Shown: positions 42,100 through 55,137, counted from the first letter of the stretch. The stretch: DNA of 64,000 nt from Clytia hemisphaerica (GCA_902728285.1 CACVBU010000236.1:703149-767148); one strand, 5' to 3'. Notes: generated from the letters alone by a model not told the origin. Numbers and translations: made by a program.

Positions 42100-45000
42100 T
42101 TATGTGAACAAGAGGTCTTCATCGTCCTCATTATCTGCTAAAATATTCTTTGGTTCTGTATCTGAAAGAAATATAGTAAGAAATATGTTGAAGCTTGACT
42201 TCTGAAACCTGAAAGTGAAATCAGAAAATTTTCAACAAAAAAGATTCCACTTTATTTTCTAAGTTAAACTTCTGGCAAGAGAGACAAGATCAAGTATTTG
42301 AGCCTTTTCGAGAATACTCATGATAAGTGATGATAAGGAAATAGCAAATAAACATGAACAGGAAAAGTGAACACTTTGAAGTGATTCGAATGCACAAAAT
42401 ATTGTCAGGCTGTAACAAGCTCTATAGTCATGATCTAAGTAAAGTGTCATTAACCTCTGCAGAGTGTCCCATAGAAAATACTCGCTTATTTAAAAGCAAT
42501 AATTAGGGATTTATTAAATGTATATAATTCTTGGTTTGGAAGCATTAACTTCTTTTAGTTTTAGCATTAACTATCATTCATGTAAAATCTGTTTAAATTA
42601 ATCTTCTTGACCTTCGGATTAGGCCATGTGTTGACATTGTATATCTCACCTTTAACTTTTTCATGCTGATGATCTAATTGATATTGTTTCAAGGCTTCCT
42701 CTTTCACTGCTTTGTTTTTCTTCTTCTTCTCTTGAATTTTTTTCAACCTATGTAAATAAATGGGAAAGTAAGCAATTCAACAATTTTAATCAAAAGATTA
42801 TACATACCAATCTGAGTAGGCATTGATACCCTTAAAAAAACAGCTTCTACTTTATACTTAGTTAATTGTAATTAACTGCTTATCTCTTTAATAGATGCAT
42901 AGCAGTAGATAAAGAATGACAGCCAAAGTTAAAAGAGGTGGTCTGTTTCACTGCCAAGAGGTTGGCCATTCTGGTCATTACTGATACAAATAATACAAAA
43001 CTATTAAAATAGCAGCCTCAAAGACATTTTGAATACTCAAAATATGAAGATCCACAGATTTTAGCTGATTCAATTAGGGGACACAATTTTTACCGATAAA
43101 ATTCTTCTCTTTCCATTTCATCCAATTCACTAGTGATGTATGCAATGGTCCTCTCAATTCGTGGGATAATGACTACAAAAAAGTTTATAAGGAATCATGA
43201 ATATACAAAAAACTAAAATCAAAATTTTCTCTTCTAATTAAATGTATTTTTAAATAGATGCAAATTTGATACAGCAATTACCGTGTTCAATAGCATTGAC
43301 TCTTCTGTTGGTAATTTTGATTGCCTCATCCAATGTTACGAAAGCAGTCTAAATGAAATTGTATTTTAGTTGACTTCTCTAATTCGATCTTCAAAGGACC
43401 AAGAAATTCCTTCAACAATTAAAGAAAGATTCTGATTATGGCAAACCTCTTTTATACAGTTTTCAAGCTTAGGGAATAAGTGTTTCAGTTCGAGTTATAT
43501 TTCAAATTATAAAGCTGCATTTGATGACAAAATCATAAAGATTGAATTATGTATGGTAACCTGAAGAGAAGCCAATTCCACCAGCAATTTCAATGCTTTG
43601 TTGAATGTGGTGGCACAGTTGTTCACTTGTTGTCCTCCACGAGACAATCCAGTCAGCTCATAAGCTTAGAAAATATGAGATACAGTTATTAATTAAACTA
43701 TTGATCAACCCAAACAGGTGAATTAAACAATCAAAGTCATGAGTATAATTACCTGAAACAAATTTAGGACAATCTATCTAGAATTTTTTAAATACACTTG
43801 ATTTTACTTTATCACTTTTAACCCTGAAAACATGAGGTGTCTGGGTTGGAGTACACCTGGAAGTATTGATAACTGATGTCTAAATTTTTTGCATTGATTT
43901 TCCAATAACACAAAATTTTAACATCGATCTATCAGGTAAACACTAAACTAGTCCCCTCATACATTCATGGTTGATAGGTGAATTAGTTAGATTAGACAAA
44001 GTACTCACTGTTTGCCCCATCAGTGTAAGCTTCAAATACTGGTAGTTTTACACCTGAATAATAAAAAAGTCAAATCATCAGTTTTTGTTGCTTTTCCATC
44101 CCTTTTTTCAAACCGAATGTACAGTAAGGCTAAATATTATCAAAAAAAAACATCATGAAAGAAATCAAAAGACCACAAAACACATAATTAAATTTTACCG
44201 GCTACATTGTCATTTTTTGTTCTCACTTTTGTCCATGCTTTATCTACATTTTCAGTGATAACCAAGCTAAAAGGTTGTAGGGAAATTTGCATATTCTCAT
44301 AACGTTTTATCTTGAGAATTTAAAAAGAAGGTGTCAAAAACAGGAATTCAAATACTAACTACATGGTTTTATTCTTCATATTCTTTTGCATGGTAATTCA
44401 TTTGTGACATTGTTTTCTACTTACTAAAATAAAAGTTAACTTGAATAACTCAATAAAGTTAACTCAAATAACTCAATAATTCTTTGGAAGATCTTTGGGA
44501 AGTGTTATGTTCTCACCTAGTCTATGATAAAATATTAGGAAAAGGTTTAAAATAAAATCAAACCTGAAATCACCAGCTGCAAAGTAAGCTTCTGTCAAAG
44601 AAAATGACGCTTCTTTCATCACGTCTCCCATCATAACTTTTGTCTAAGTAGAGGGTTTAAATAAATCAAATATGATAGAAACAAGTTTATAATACAAAAT
44701 TATTACTACATCATTGGCTGTTTTTTAAAACAATTTTTAGCAGAGTTGATGTTTAAAAGCAGAGCTAGAGTGGAATCCCAGGGTTTTTTACGTTTTTATT
44801 CCTTCCGTCTAAAAAGAAAAGAACTAAGGCAACTTATGAAAAAGGCAAAACATATTTTTTCAACATACATATTTCAACTTTTTCCACAGAAAATCAAACA
44901 GTTCAAGGAATGTTTGAAGTATTGCCAAACCAGAATTTACAAAATACGACAAATAAATCTTGTTAGTTTTATTTGCAACCAATTTATTATTATCTAAAAT

Positions 45001-48000
45001 CAAAAAGGACATTGTATTGTAAATAGGGTGAGTTACTTACATCAATGATAGTCTTTAAAATTTTTCTGAATCTCATTGTCAAAGCATCAGATTTTTTCTT
45101 CAATAAACTGTGTCCCTTTTGCGCTCCTTTTAACCTCTGTTTCATTGTTGTCATTGCCCTATAATGACATTAATAAATTGAAATCAATAAAAAGAAGAAA
45201 ACCAAGAAAACAATTAAATTTCAACATCTCTTGTTTCCCCTTATTTTTTGTAATTTTTCTCCTGGCTAGACTACAATAATAGAAAGTTTATATATCTCTG
45301 TTTTTCTGCGAGGGAGACGGCATTTTGTCTATCTAGGACAATTTTATATTGACTAACTAAGAACTACCGTAAATCAACATTTTTACTATCCTCGATTTTG
45401 TAGGCCAGAACCCCGCCTGGAAATAGTCTTTAGGAGAAGATTATAGAGTAAGATATTGGGCAAAAAGTCAAAGATTTTCAAGATGAGAGGAGCATCACCA
45501 TTCTAACCAGCTAACACCTGATTTCATTAGGCCAGGTTTAAGCACATTCACCTTAGAAGTACCAACAATACTAATCTTTTTAATCATAAAACTAGAAAAT
45601 ATAGCAAATTTTGAGCAAGTTTTAGATGTGAGAAGATCAAATATCCCAGGCAGTGTAGACTTAAACTCATATATCAAGATTACGGGATTTCGAGTACGGG
45701 CTGATTTTACTTTCGTTTTGAGTGGTTTCATTTTCGATTTCAAGCCAACATTTTAGTAACGGGGTGCTCGTCCATAGTTACAGGGGTTTGTGCAAAAAAC
45801 TAAACACAGAAAATTTTCCAAATCCCCTATTTCAATTAATGAATCTTCTTTTGTTCAATAATGGCACTTTGTTGACAATCTAACTCTCAAATTCCCGCTT
45901 TCTTCAGTAAATTGAAGATGAGAAAAAACCTAAGCCACGGATCACAAATTGAAACAAATATATGAAGGGTGGGATTTTACAGCCGCTCGCCGTGCAAGCC
46001 ACTGAAAGGCCACAGGTGCCAAAAAGAAGGGCCGTTTGAAATGCGGCAACCTCATTGGTGGAAATTTGATAAATAGCTGCGAAGGAGCGCTATGAAGCAA
46101 TCAGTAGAAGAGACCACTTTCATTTTTGTTGCAAATTTCTATAAAATCTTCTCTCAGGGATTACTTGTCAATGTACATGACGCGAAATGAAGATATTTGA
46201 GATTGCCACCTAAACAAAATTCAACTCCTGAATTCTCGAACAATTTACCATCAACTGCTCTAACTTGGGACTATCTGACAAAACATGGGACAGCCATTTG
46301 GCCACCATTTTATCGAACCTCCAAGGTCATTTAAAATTAACATACCACGAATCATAGATAGCAAATAATAAGCACATGCACGCTGGAAGAAAGTCTCTAG
46401 AGATTTTAATGACCAGCCAGTTCATTCATTTGAGGGCTATGCATGTTAACCTCCACTGATGCAAGTTACCCAAGTCGCGTATTTTCCCGCGTGACAAAAG
46501 ACGCGGCAACAAAAAAAGGATAAAAATAAAATTCAGAATTAAATATCTAAATGATAAAGAAAGATATCTGCATGATTTTTTGTTCCAAAATGAAAAGAAT
46601 TTATTCACCTTTACAGTGCAAAAAGCCAGAAGTCTTTAACGTTCTTCGTTGATTTGTAATCTTCGATTTTCAGAGCTTGGGTTGCCCTATTTGTTGTGAA
46701 CAAGATTACGGCACCGCGAATTTGGAAAAACCATGGTTACTTTTGTTAAGATCACAAAGGAGCAGATCGGTCCCGTAACAAATGGTTTTTTGTGTTTAAA
46801 AGATGGTAGATCAAGCTTTCTTTTGAAACCGTTCGTTCTGTTGGGTCGTGCATTATCTTCCAGCAAATGCAAATCAAAGAATCCGTCAAATTTTTATGTT
46901 GCGAAAGGTAACAGCAGAGAGCTTAAGACTTTCCTAGCAACTCCAGAAGATTTTTCAAGTTTTAATTTTTTTTTCAAAATCTATCTTATCTTGTAGAGCT
47001 TTGAAAAAGAAAGAAAATGAGGGGTCATAGGCCTCCAGAAGATTAGTGGTTGTAAAGATATTCAAATTTTAGTGTCAAAAATTTGACTAAAAATGTCAAA
47101 AAAAGGTTAGGAAAATAGCTTGGAAAAATTCGAAAAATGTGTCAAAAAAGAAAATAAAGAAATTTTCCAGTCATGCTTCTTAAATTTTGCATATCTCTTT
47201 TTCTAGTGTAGCTAGAGACCTCAAATTTGGAGGGAGAATTCTTTGATGGTGTTAAAATATTATTATATAAAAATATTTGTAAAATATTTAGTATATTAAT
47301 TTATCAAAATAACAAAAGATATATCTTTTTTTGAAGAAAGAAGACATTGCATTGTTTTATTTTTGTTTTTGAAGAAAATAGCTTGGAAAAGGCTTTAATG
47401 AGTCAAAAAAGGTGGTAGGACCCATTTTCAAGGGGCCTCTGGAAATGGAGGAACAAAAACTTATGAGTAAAGAATAAGTTCTTCTGAAAGGAGAAACCCC
47501 AAATGAAAAGAAAATCCATTTCGGCAGAAACTTTTTTTTGGGACATTCCGGGTTGGTCTAAAAAGCAGGGTAGCCAATTGGGGTAGCGAATTGGGCTAGG
47601 TTATGGGGTACCTAAATATTTTACAGACCAGAATAGAAATACCGAAAATGAATGCATAGAACCACATTTTACTGACCAGGGAGCATGAATCTGATTGATA
47701 CTTAGATTGATCATGCATGATTCCAAAGATAAACAAAGATATGAATTACCACGTGTTAATGCACGAGGAGTAAGAAAAAGAGCTTCATTATAATAGAGCT
47801 ATTTCAAAAGACTTTTTGTACCTATTATAAGCTGCCATATTTTTGAAAGGAATTATTTGTTTGAAACATCTAAACATGATTTAAATTAAACAATAGATTC
47901 AATAACAAAGGATTGTTAAGATATGACAAGATTAGAGATCACATGGCCCAAAGGCGATTCTCATCAAATTACAGCTTCACAGAAATAACAATTAAAAACA

Positions 48001-50570
48001 TAAATAAAATCTAAATCTAAAATATTAAAAACTGTTTTGTATATATTTTTTATTCGGGTCTAGGTCTGTAAATTTTCAAATAAAGCCAAGAAGGAAGACA
48101 AAATGGCGCCAGGTCTCTTGAGAAGTAACAAAGTTCAGTACCTTTGGAAAAAAGGCTATTGTGGCTGAAGTTCGAAAGGAATCTTACATTTTATTACATG
48201 GAATCATTAAGAAGATGTTGTAATAGTATTTCCACATGAAAACAGGTTTCAGATTTCAAAAGTTTAGGCAAAAAGAGGTACCCCAAAACCCAGCCCAATT
48301 GGCTACCCCATTGGCTACCCTGCTTTTTAGACCAACCCGGACATTCCCATGCTAAAGAAGCAAAAAAGTTAAAAAAACTGCATGAAAATGAAAGAACTAG
48401 AATTAGCAATTGTGATTTTTGAATTCCTCACCCTTTTTCTGATAAACATACAAAGTTTCAGCCTCCAAATACATTTTCCTCCGTTTCCAGACACATTTGT
48501 TCTTCGATAGTTGCTAATTTTTTTCTCCCGTCGGCAAACAATTTTTAAAATGTTGCAAAATGTTTGGCATTTTACCACTTTGCCGTCTAGCCAGTGTCCA
48601 CAGTGTTATATACCGCTGAAAAGCTAAGATCACGGGCTTTCATTTAGTAAAAACCGGAACGCTTTAGCATACATAGAAGAAAAGTTCCAAGGGTTCAAAG
48701 TTCACGGAAAAATGAAACATTTGGTTTGACGTCAACGAAAGTTACATGACTTCTGGAGTCGCTAATTCCTCTTTCATGCTGTGCAATTATCTTTTGTGTA
48801 TCTATATCTGCTCCATTGTAAGGGAAGTTTAATGTTATAGTGACCCCCGTCTCTATAGGACCCTGCCGACGCACCGGACCTAACGAACACCGGACACAAA
48901 AATCCGGTGTAAAAGAGAATTTTTTTTACCACCGGACAATCTCTACACCGGACTTAAGGAAGTCGGATGTCCGGTGTCGGAGAAGGATATTTTTTCCCAC
49001 CGGACAATCAAAACACCGGACATGACCAGTCCGGTGTGTCCGGTGTTTCTTAATTTTTTGTTTCATAAATGTCCGGCGTCCAAAATTCCCTGTATGCAAA
49101 CACCGGACTGACAGCGGACTTATTGCATCCGGTGTAGTGAAAGGATACTTTTTGCCACCGAACAAATACACCGGACAGTCCGGTGCGTCGACAGGGTCCT
49201 GTCTCTATGGCTCGCACTACGGAAAAACACTCTCGCCCCCCAAACTTCCTGCGCAGATTTTTTTGTGAAACACTTTCGATTTCAGTGCCGTGGACATGTT
49301 ACAAGATGGTAGGAGGTTTTTGTTTGTGTTTTTTGAACAGGAATCTTCAAAAAAATGGAACTTCAAAATGGAATATCTGAAAAACTACTACCGTAGAGTC
49401 GTTTAATCTCGACATACGTCTTGCAATCTCGACATAGCTGTAGGCTGGTCTTCGAAATAAAAAATCAAACATAAACAAATACATACCAAAGTTATCAATC
49501 AATCACTAAAATGTACTCTCTCTATCACGTCACAGATTGTTAATATAATATGAGAAATGTGAAGTGTTATTACTTATACTTATATTTGAAAAGAAAACTT
49601 TAACGATGTAGTAATCGCTAAAAACTAATTAGCATGCTTTCAACGAAGATGTCTAAATCACAACATCACAACATTTTGCACGCGAGGAATTTTTTAGTAG
49701 ACATTTTTACCGTGAACCGAAAATAATAAAAAGAACCCGGTTTCCTTTTGAATTTAATGTGACCGCCATACTGGCCATCACGGCGTGCGGCCTGTTAGCG
49801 CCTAGAGCGTGTGTTTTTATATATAAGGAAGGGGAAACCAGGCTAAGCGCGCGATATATTTTTATCACGTGACTTGAAGCGTAATAAAGTTGTAAAATTT
49901 TAATGATGGACACGAGAAAGTTACGAGGAAGTTTCAAAGTTTGCATGCGTTTCGTGTGTTGTGTAAAACTGCTTTATAATTTGGCTTTCTTTTTAATAAA
50001 GGATTGCAATGTTTACTGAACTTCTAGTTTGATGGATGAACTTGTTCGATAAGAATGATACCAAGAATTTCATTCAAGGTTTGTTTTGATTATTTTACAG
50101 ATCCGGTGTCGAGATTGCAAGACGTATGTCGAGATTAAACGACTCTACGGTAAAGGTTGAAAGATAAGTGAACCCTCATTTTTTTTCTGAGGATAAGGGC
50201 TTTTCATTAAACTTGGTTTGACATTTTGAAAATGATTTTGAAATTTCGACTGACCCCCCTACCAATTATTGTGATTATGAGAGATAGTGAAAGTTTGATT
50301 GATAAATTTGGTTGAAGTACCAAATCAAACTTGTTGTCAAAAGAGATTTAAACAGTAAGTGAAAATACAGCCCAGAAATCAACCATCCCAAGATTTGACC
50401 AATCGTCCCAAGTTTTAGAGCAGTTGACGGTAAATTGTTCGAGAATTCAGGAGTTGAATTTTCTTCTACGAAAGAAAAGCTTTCATATTTGTTATGCAAG
50501 TTTAGTAGAAAATAGGAGAAAAATCTTACATTCTAGATGGAAACACATTGATTCTGTCCTTGCCTGACAT
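42100..50570 (-). CDS. ATP6V1D: V-type proton ATPase subunit D
   Basis: Ten coding exons, all phases consistent, 253 residues: 50530-50570, 45041-45158, 44564-44643, 44199-44266, 44009-44053, 43561-43664, 43282-43348, 43094-43172, 42650-42747, 42100-42161. Subunit D is the central rotor stalk of the V1 sector and couples ATP hydrolysis to proton pumping across endomembranes. Motifs in order: [86 protein letters not shown] and [15 protein letters not shown], ending [14 protein letters not shown]. Length fits the family (about 247). Intron 1 is 5.4 kb and carries three well-delimited TIR elements, whereas the other introns are 44-900 bp. A Met codon is split by intron 1 (AT/G). Confidence 0.96.
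43370..43517. mobile_element. decayed pogo-type MITE in ATP6V1D intron
   Basis: AGTTGACTTCTCTAATTCGA at the left end matches the elements at 29992 and 36015. The right end (AATTATAAAGCTGCA) is worn. Only 20 bp from exon 43282-43348. Confidence 0.5.
46205..46280. repeat. short dispersed repeat, inverted partner at 50385-50470
   Basis: CTCCTGAATTCTCGAACAAT and the following ACCATCAACTGCTCTAA recur reverse-complemented at 50385-50470. Both lie in intron 1 of ATP6V1D near its two ends, forming an inverted pair about 4.2 kb apart. Confidence 0.7.
47548..48340. mobile_element. TIR transposon remnant in ATP6V1D intron 1
   Basis: Inverted ends CCGGGTTGGTCTAAAAAGCA continuing GGGTAGCCAAT; they stay alignable for about 70 bp to GGGGTACC. 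ACATT outside both ends (47543-47547 and 48341-48345) is a likely 5-bp target duplication. 793 bp, no transposase frame. Confidence 0.85.
48857..49200. mobile_element. CACCGGA-motif hAT-like MITE in ATP6V1D intron 1
   Basis: Exact 8-bp target duplication GTCTCTAT at 48849-48856 and 49201-49208. Inverted ends AGGACCCTGCCGACGCACCG and AGGACCCTGTCGACGCACCG. CACCGGA or TCCGGTG occurs about fifteen times in 344 bp on both strands. Non-coding. Confidence 0.92.
49391..50150. mobile_element. Tc1/mariner-type non-autonomous element, 45-bp perfect ends
   Basis: TA on both sides (49389-49390 and 50151-50152). Inverted ends CCGTAGAGTCGTTTAATCTC, continuing GACATACGTCTTGCAATCTCGAC, are identical over about 43 bp. 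760 bp without a transposase frame. An internal segment matches 13705-13770. In ATP6V1D intron 1, 380 bp from coding exon 1. Confidence 0.92.
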
Positions 50571-50619
50571 CTTGAGGGTGTTCTTTATTAAGTAAACCTC
50601 TCCAAGCACCAATTTCTAG

Positions 50620-51225
50620 AATTAAAAAAAAAAATGACCAGCTTGTGAATTTTATTTTGAATCCCGAGATTTTCTTGAGCAGGTCATTTTCGCGGGACAA
50701 CTACAACATATTTGCAGGTTAGCATTCTTTGTAATCTCAGGACCAATAAGTTTTTACCTAGGAATTCTTTTCGAAAATGATTTTCATAATCAATGATTTT
50801 GAAACTCTACATATTAATTTCAAATTAATTTTTTGAAGTAATTAAATAAAGAACAGCTTTTAATTTGAGTTTTAAAGCAAATTATGAAAAAAATAGTGTA
50901 GTCCCGCTTTTGTAAGTAGGTAGTTTACTTTTCATGATAAACCACGGAAACTAACCATGGGCTAACACACTAAAGTTTTTCCTAACAAAGTGTTGTAAAT
51001 GATTTTCGTATTTCAGACTTTTGATTTTGCTTTGGGTTTTGCTGTAGAGATTGCTGAAGTTTGCTGAAATGCATGCGTTGTGATCTCGATCTATTTCGAC
51101 TGACCGATGGACCAACTTTATCTAGGTAGGTGTTTTATTTCTTAGGGATTTTTCATTCATTAGCTGATGTGTATTGTAATAACCTACTTGGTTGGCCTGG
51201 GCGGGATCTATAATCTATCAGTTAC
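50620..51225. other. ATP6V1D upstream region
   Basis: Expected promoter and 5' UTR of ATP6V1D (minus strand, start codon at 50570). No motif could be named with confidence and no other gene is seen. Confidence 0.4.
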
Positions 51226-53145
51226 CGTGAGAGGTCCTAAAGCCGACAGCCCAGCCTAAAGCCGATGGGGTCTTTCAAAGATACAAACTAAAATAAAAAC
51301 AAACCTTTCGCTGTGACGCAACGAAGATACCAAAGTGTCAACTAAACTGAGAGATTTGATACACTGAACCAATACACCTTATCGGAAATTCTACAAAAAC
51401 AATTGCGCTAAAATGGATCCGTTGAAATTGGGAGTAAACATAAATGGTAGCGAGAGTAGCGACGGTATGGCTAGCAATCCATGGAGTACGCTCGCGTAGT
51501 ACGGCCCAGCTTCAACACTACATTTCCGTCACGTAAATATACTACATGAATTCTCTACCTGTATAAAAGATCCCGCCTAAAACAAGAACTCATTTGCTTA
51601 TATCTGGCTTGTTTATGTTCCTAAAAATACACTGAATTTGAAAAAAACAAACAAAACAAAGCTTTCAACAGTCAGGCACATCCTGGCAAATGAACGGGGT
51701 GAGCATTTGCATAGGGTATTCATCACCCAGTTTAAATGAGAGGACGTCTCAGGCTAAAAGTGTGAAAATGAATAAAAATGAACTTCAAACTGAAAAAGGG
51801 AAAAAAGGAAGAAAACTGGGAACTTTATTTTTTCATTAAAAGTTTCTTCAATCTTCGAAGACAAAATTGACCCATGGAAAAAAAATTTCATCTATGCAGT
51901 TCTTTGAAATGAAGCAAAATATTCCCAACCCGGTTCAATTAAACTGGGTATTCGGCGCTATTACGTCACTTTCGTTTTCGACCCCGTTCATTTGCCAATG
52001 GTCGCAAGTGAAAAATACCCCGTTCATTTGCCAGGATGTGCCTGACTGTTCAAGATGCTAGCAGAAGCTATTAGAAAGAGAAAAACAACAACTTCGGTGG
52101 TTCTTCAGTTGATTTGGAGGCTCTATTGGCATCAACATTTTGGGTGTTTTGTAAGGCTTTTTGCCTGAAAATCGCAATATCGAGCTTTGTTTACCTCCCA
52201 AAAAGTGTTGCGTAGCAACAACGCGAGGAGGTGGAATTTCCGATAAGGTGTATTGAACCAAATAACAATAATTGCTTCTTATAACAAGACATATTTTTTT
52301 ATTGCAATATGCACAACGTCATAAATGACAACAGTAGTAACAGCATCATAAAAAGTAACGAGATGTTTTGATTTTCCAAAGCACACGAAAATATAAAAGA
52401 GGTCTGTGTACAAGCGTGCTCATTTTGAAACGTTACGTAATCAAGCCTGGTTTCTATTACTTACACTGGCACTTGGCTTGATTGCGGGGCCAGGACGTTG
52501 TGTAAGGATACATATAGACGACGTATATTTCATTATATTATATATTACATGATAAGAATACAAATAGACAACGTATATTACAATCATTATGTATTACATG
52601 ACACCTTGCTCCTATTCTAGTAAAGATAATATATGTTGTCAAAGAGTACACTTAAATGAAGAGCTATCCGATTGCGGCCCTTCCGTAAATAAACATCCGG
52701 ACTTATAGGTGGTAAAGAGGGCGTTGATAGTTGCCGCCTCATAGATTCGATGTTTGTTATTCAAATTAGTGCTACCACATCCGCCCTTTTTTCAAATTCG
52801 CGCCATTTTTACAATTTAGTCTGTTTGTTTCTTGATGGAAACCAGTACAAGTTGTTTCGTATTTTTCCCGCACAAGTCACTTTTATTACAAAACTGTTAT
52901 CGTTTTAAACTTGAGCAACTGATCCAGAATAAAAGGTAATTATTTTTACAACTCGCACTTTTTAATTACATTAATTGACATCTTGACATTACAGCTATCT
53001 TGTTAGATGTTTTGTTTCGAGAGTTCTAGCAATAGTTTATCGTTCAACTTGGAGAGGGAATGTTTGTAAACATAGAATTTTTTTTCATAACAGTTATTTG
53101 GGGGGTCGGAATTAGGCTGGGCTGTCGGCTTTAGGACCTCTCACG
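51226..53145. mobile_element. GAGAGGTCC-family TIR transposon, copy 3
   Basis: Ends CGTGAGAGGTCCTAAAGCCG and CGTGAGAGGTCCTAAAGCCG (from the right) over GACAGCCCAGCCTAAA. Inverted relative to copy 1 and shares its inner blocks, including the segments flanking the SINE and LINE insertion points, so it records the pre-insertion state. It has itself received the element at 51669-52048 and an about 190-bp insertion near 52500-52690 bordered by GGCC(CC)GCAATC. No transposase frame. Confidence 0.85.
51669..52048. mobile_element. TIR element nested in copy 3
   Basis: Inverted ends CAGTCAGGCACATCCTGGCA continuing AATGAACGGGGT; TTCAA duplicated outside (51664-51668 and 52049-52053). 380 bp, non-coding. 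Confidence 0.88.
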
Positions 53146-53829
53146 ACCCTCCAGTATAGACCTAACTCTTCATACAAAAGTTACGGGAAATGCATATTTG
53201 GACTTTGTACACTATGCTGCACGCCAGCATTTAAGCTGAAGTCCCACAAAAGCCGGACAAAAATCAGTTTTTTGCAGTTTGCAAAAAAACACCACATAGA
53301 AGATCTTTCAAATTCAGTATGTGGATAGAGCAGTAAAAAACACAACTTTTCTATTTTTCCTTTTTTTTGCAAAAGTTCTAAGAATGATAAGGATAATGAT
53401 AATTGAATACTATCCACTGATAATCTGCGGCGCTATCGTAAAGCTAGAATCGCTTCGCGTACTCTTCGCTTGAGAAAACGATCGACGGATTAAATTTTTC
53501 ACCCGCGCGGGAGTTTGCAGGCGTTCTGCAAGCATTCTGCGAGCGTTCTCGGCTCAATCCTCAGCTCAATCCTCAAACAGTGTTAAAATGGTAGACTCAG
53601 CTGTGACAGATATTATTTCGATGGAAGTTGTTGGAATGTTTGCAAGACTCTTGACAGAAAATCTTTTGTTTTATTGTCAATGATGACAGTTGACAGTGCT
53701 GTTATTAATTTTGATAGATCTGATATATTGATGTTTGTAAGTGCACTTTATAGTTTTGAACCCCATTGAAGAATCATATTCTGGTTTTCATGTTATTAGA
53801 TGCTGTTTTAGAGCTTTAGAGCTAGCCTG
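53146..53829. other. no gene recognised
   Basis: AT-rich sequence without delimited repeats; the 78-codon minus-strand frame at 53181-53417 has no recognisable character. Confidence 0.4.
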
Positions 53830-54741
53830 CCCTCGACATGGCCCGAGAATTCTCGGACCAAAACTTTTATTGGAATTCGCGTAAAGCCCGAGTATGGCCC
53901 GAGCTGGCCCGAGAATTCGGGCCGTGTTCGGGCCACACGCGGGCCACGCACGGGCCACACTCGGGCCAATTTTTGAAAACATGATTTAAACAGGCGTGTA
54001 ATTTCAGGACTGAATTTTTTTAACATTTTCGTTGAGAAAAACTTGGTTTCTCTTAATTATATTTTAAATATATAAATGTTGTAAATTCATATAAATATTA
54101 AATGTCTTATTTGATATGAAAACATAGTTATAAATATACTTAGGTTGGAAATATTTGCTAGTAAACTGGTCCTGGTTTTAAACTGAAGCGTGTCCACGCA
54201 TTGAGTTTAAAGCCTGAAGGGCTAGAGTTCAATCTCTGATATGATACACAAATGTAACCTTTCTCAGGTAAGAAAAAGTGAAGCCTTAAAAAATGCGCCG
54301 CATCTTTGACGACAGATTGAATCTAGCAATTCCTTTGTTTATGATTGATATTTTTTTTGAAATTTAGCGGTAAATTTTAGTTTCAATGTGTCATTTGTGT
54401 AAAACCCAGGCGAGCCGCTCAAGGCCGCGCAATTTTTGTAGGATTTGTTGGCTTCAAATCCTACCAAAAAGATTGACTTCTAGCCCTTCGGGCTTCTACT
54501 TCATTGTGTCCACGGGAAGCTCGTAAAGTTTTTTTGAGCGATATAAACAAAACAGACAAATCTTATTTTGTACTATTTTGTTTGACTGGACATGCTGAAT
54601 CAATTTAAATATGGAATCTCCTGACATGGCCCGAACATGGCCCAAATGACTCGGGTCATGCTCGGGCCAAAAGAATTGATAGGGTCTCTCGGCCCGAACA
54701 TGGCCCAAAGAGGCCCGAGAATTCTCGGGCCATGTCGAGGG
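53830..54741. mobile_element. GGCCCGA-motif TIR element with nested MITE
   Basis: Inverted ends CCCTCGACATGGCCCGAGAA continuing TTCTCGG. Just inside each end the word GGCCCGA/TCGGGCC or GGGCCAC is repeated (about twelve times at 53835-53970, six at 54620-54735). The hAT-like MITE at 54199-54506 is inserted inside, so the original length was about 600 bp. The window's first 65 bases hold the end of a relative. No target duplication found. Confidence 0.8.
54199..54506. mobile_element. hAT-like MITE, copy 3 of the CATTGAGTTT family
   Basis: Exact 8-bp target duplication TGTCCACG at 54191-54198 and 54507-54514. Ends CATTGAGTTTAAAGCCTGAA and CAATGAAGTAGAAGCCCGAA. 308 bp. Nested in the GGCCCGA element. 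Confidence 0.9.
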
Positions 54742-55137
54742 TCGTGTTACATCAATATGCCAAAAACATTTTGTTCAACCACCTTCACTTCAAGATAGGC
54801 CACCATAGAATGAACTTCCTTTTATAGGTGAACCATATTCATGTGGCTTTCAGCCTTGCACTCCATTGTTTTGCATATGCATTAATGTGACTACTGCTGG
54901 AGTTTTTTGATTATTCAACAGGACATCCCGACTAGCAAAAGGTCTATCAGATATTTACTCAACCCCAAAACTTCTATATGGCCATCTTCAAGCCTTTAAA
55001 AAGTCTCACATAGCTAAAAATCTAAAAAATCTTAGTTTAAACAGCCTTCAGCCACCCAGAAAATAGATACCTAATCACTATTAAATAATAGAAATCTTGA
55101 GAAATGTTGGCGAGGCTCAGCAGAAAATCATTACATA

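Noticed and set aside
44746..45279. Plus-strand short genes
   Set aside because: They lie over ATP6V1D introns and the antisense of exon 45041-45158.
46687..46996. Overlapping frames on both strands suggesting an exon
   Set aside because: Located in ATP6V1D intron 1; no splice signals or recognisable sequence, and both strands are equally open.
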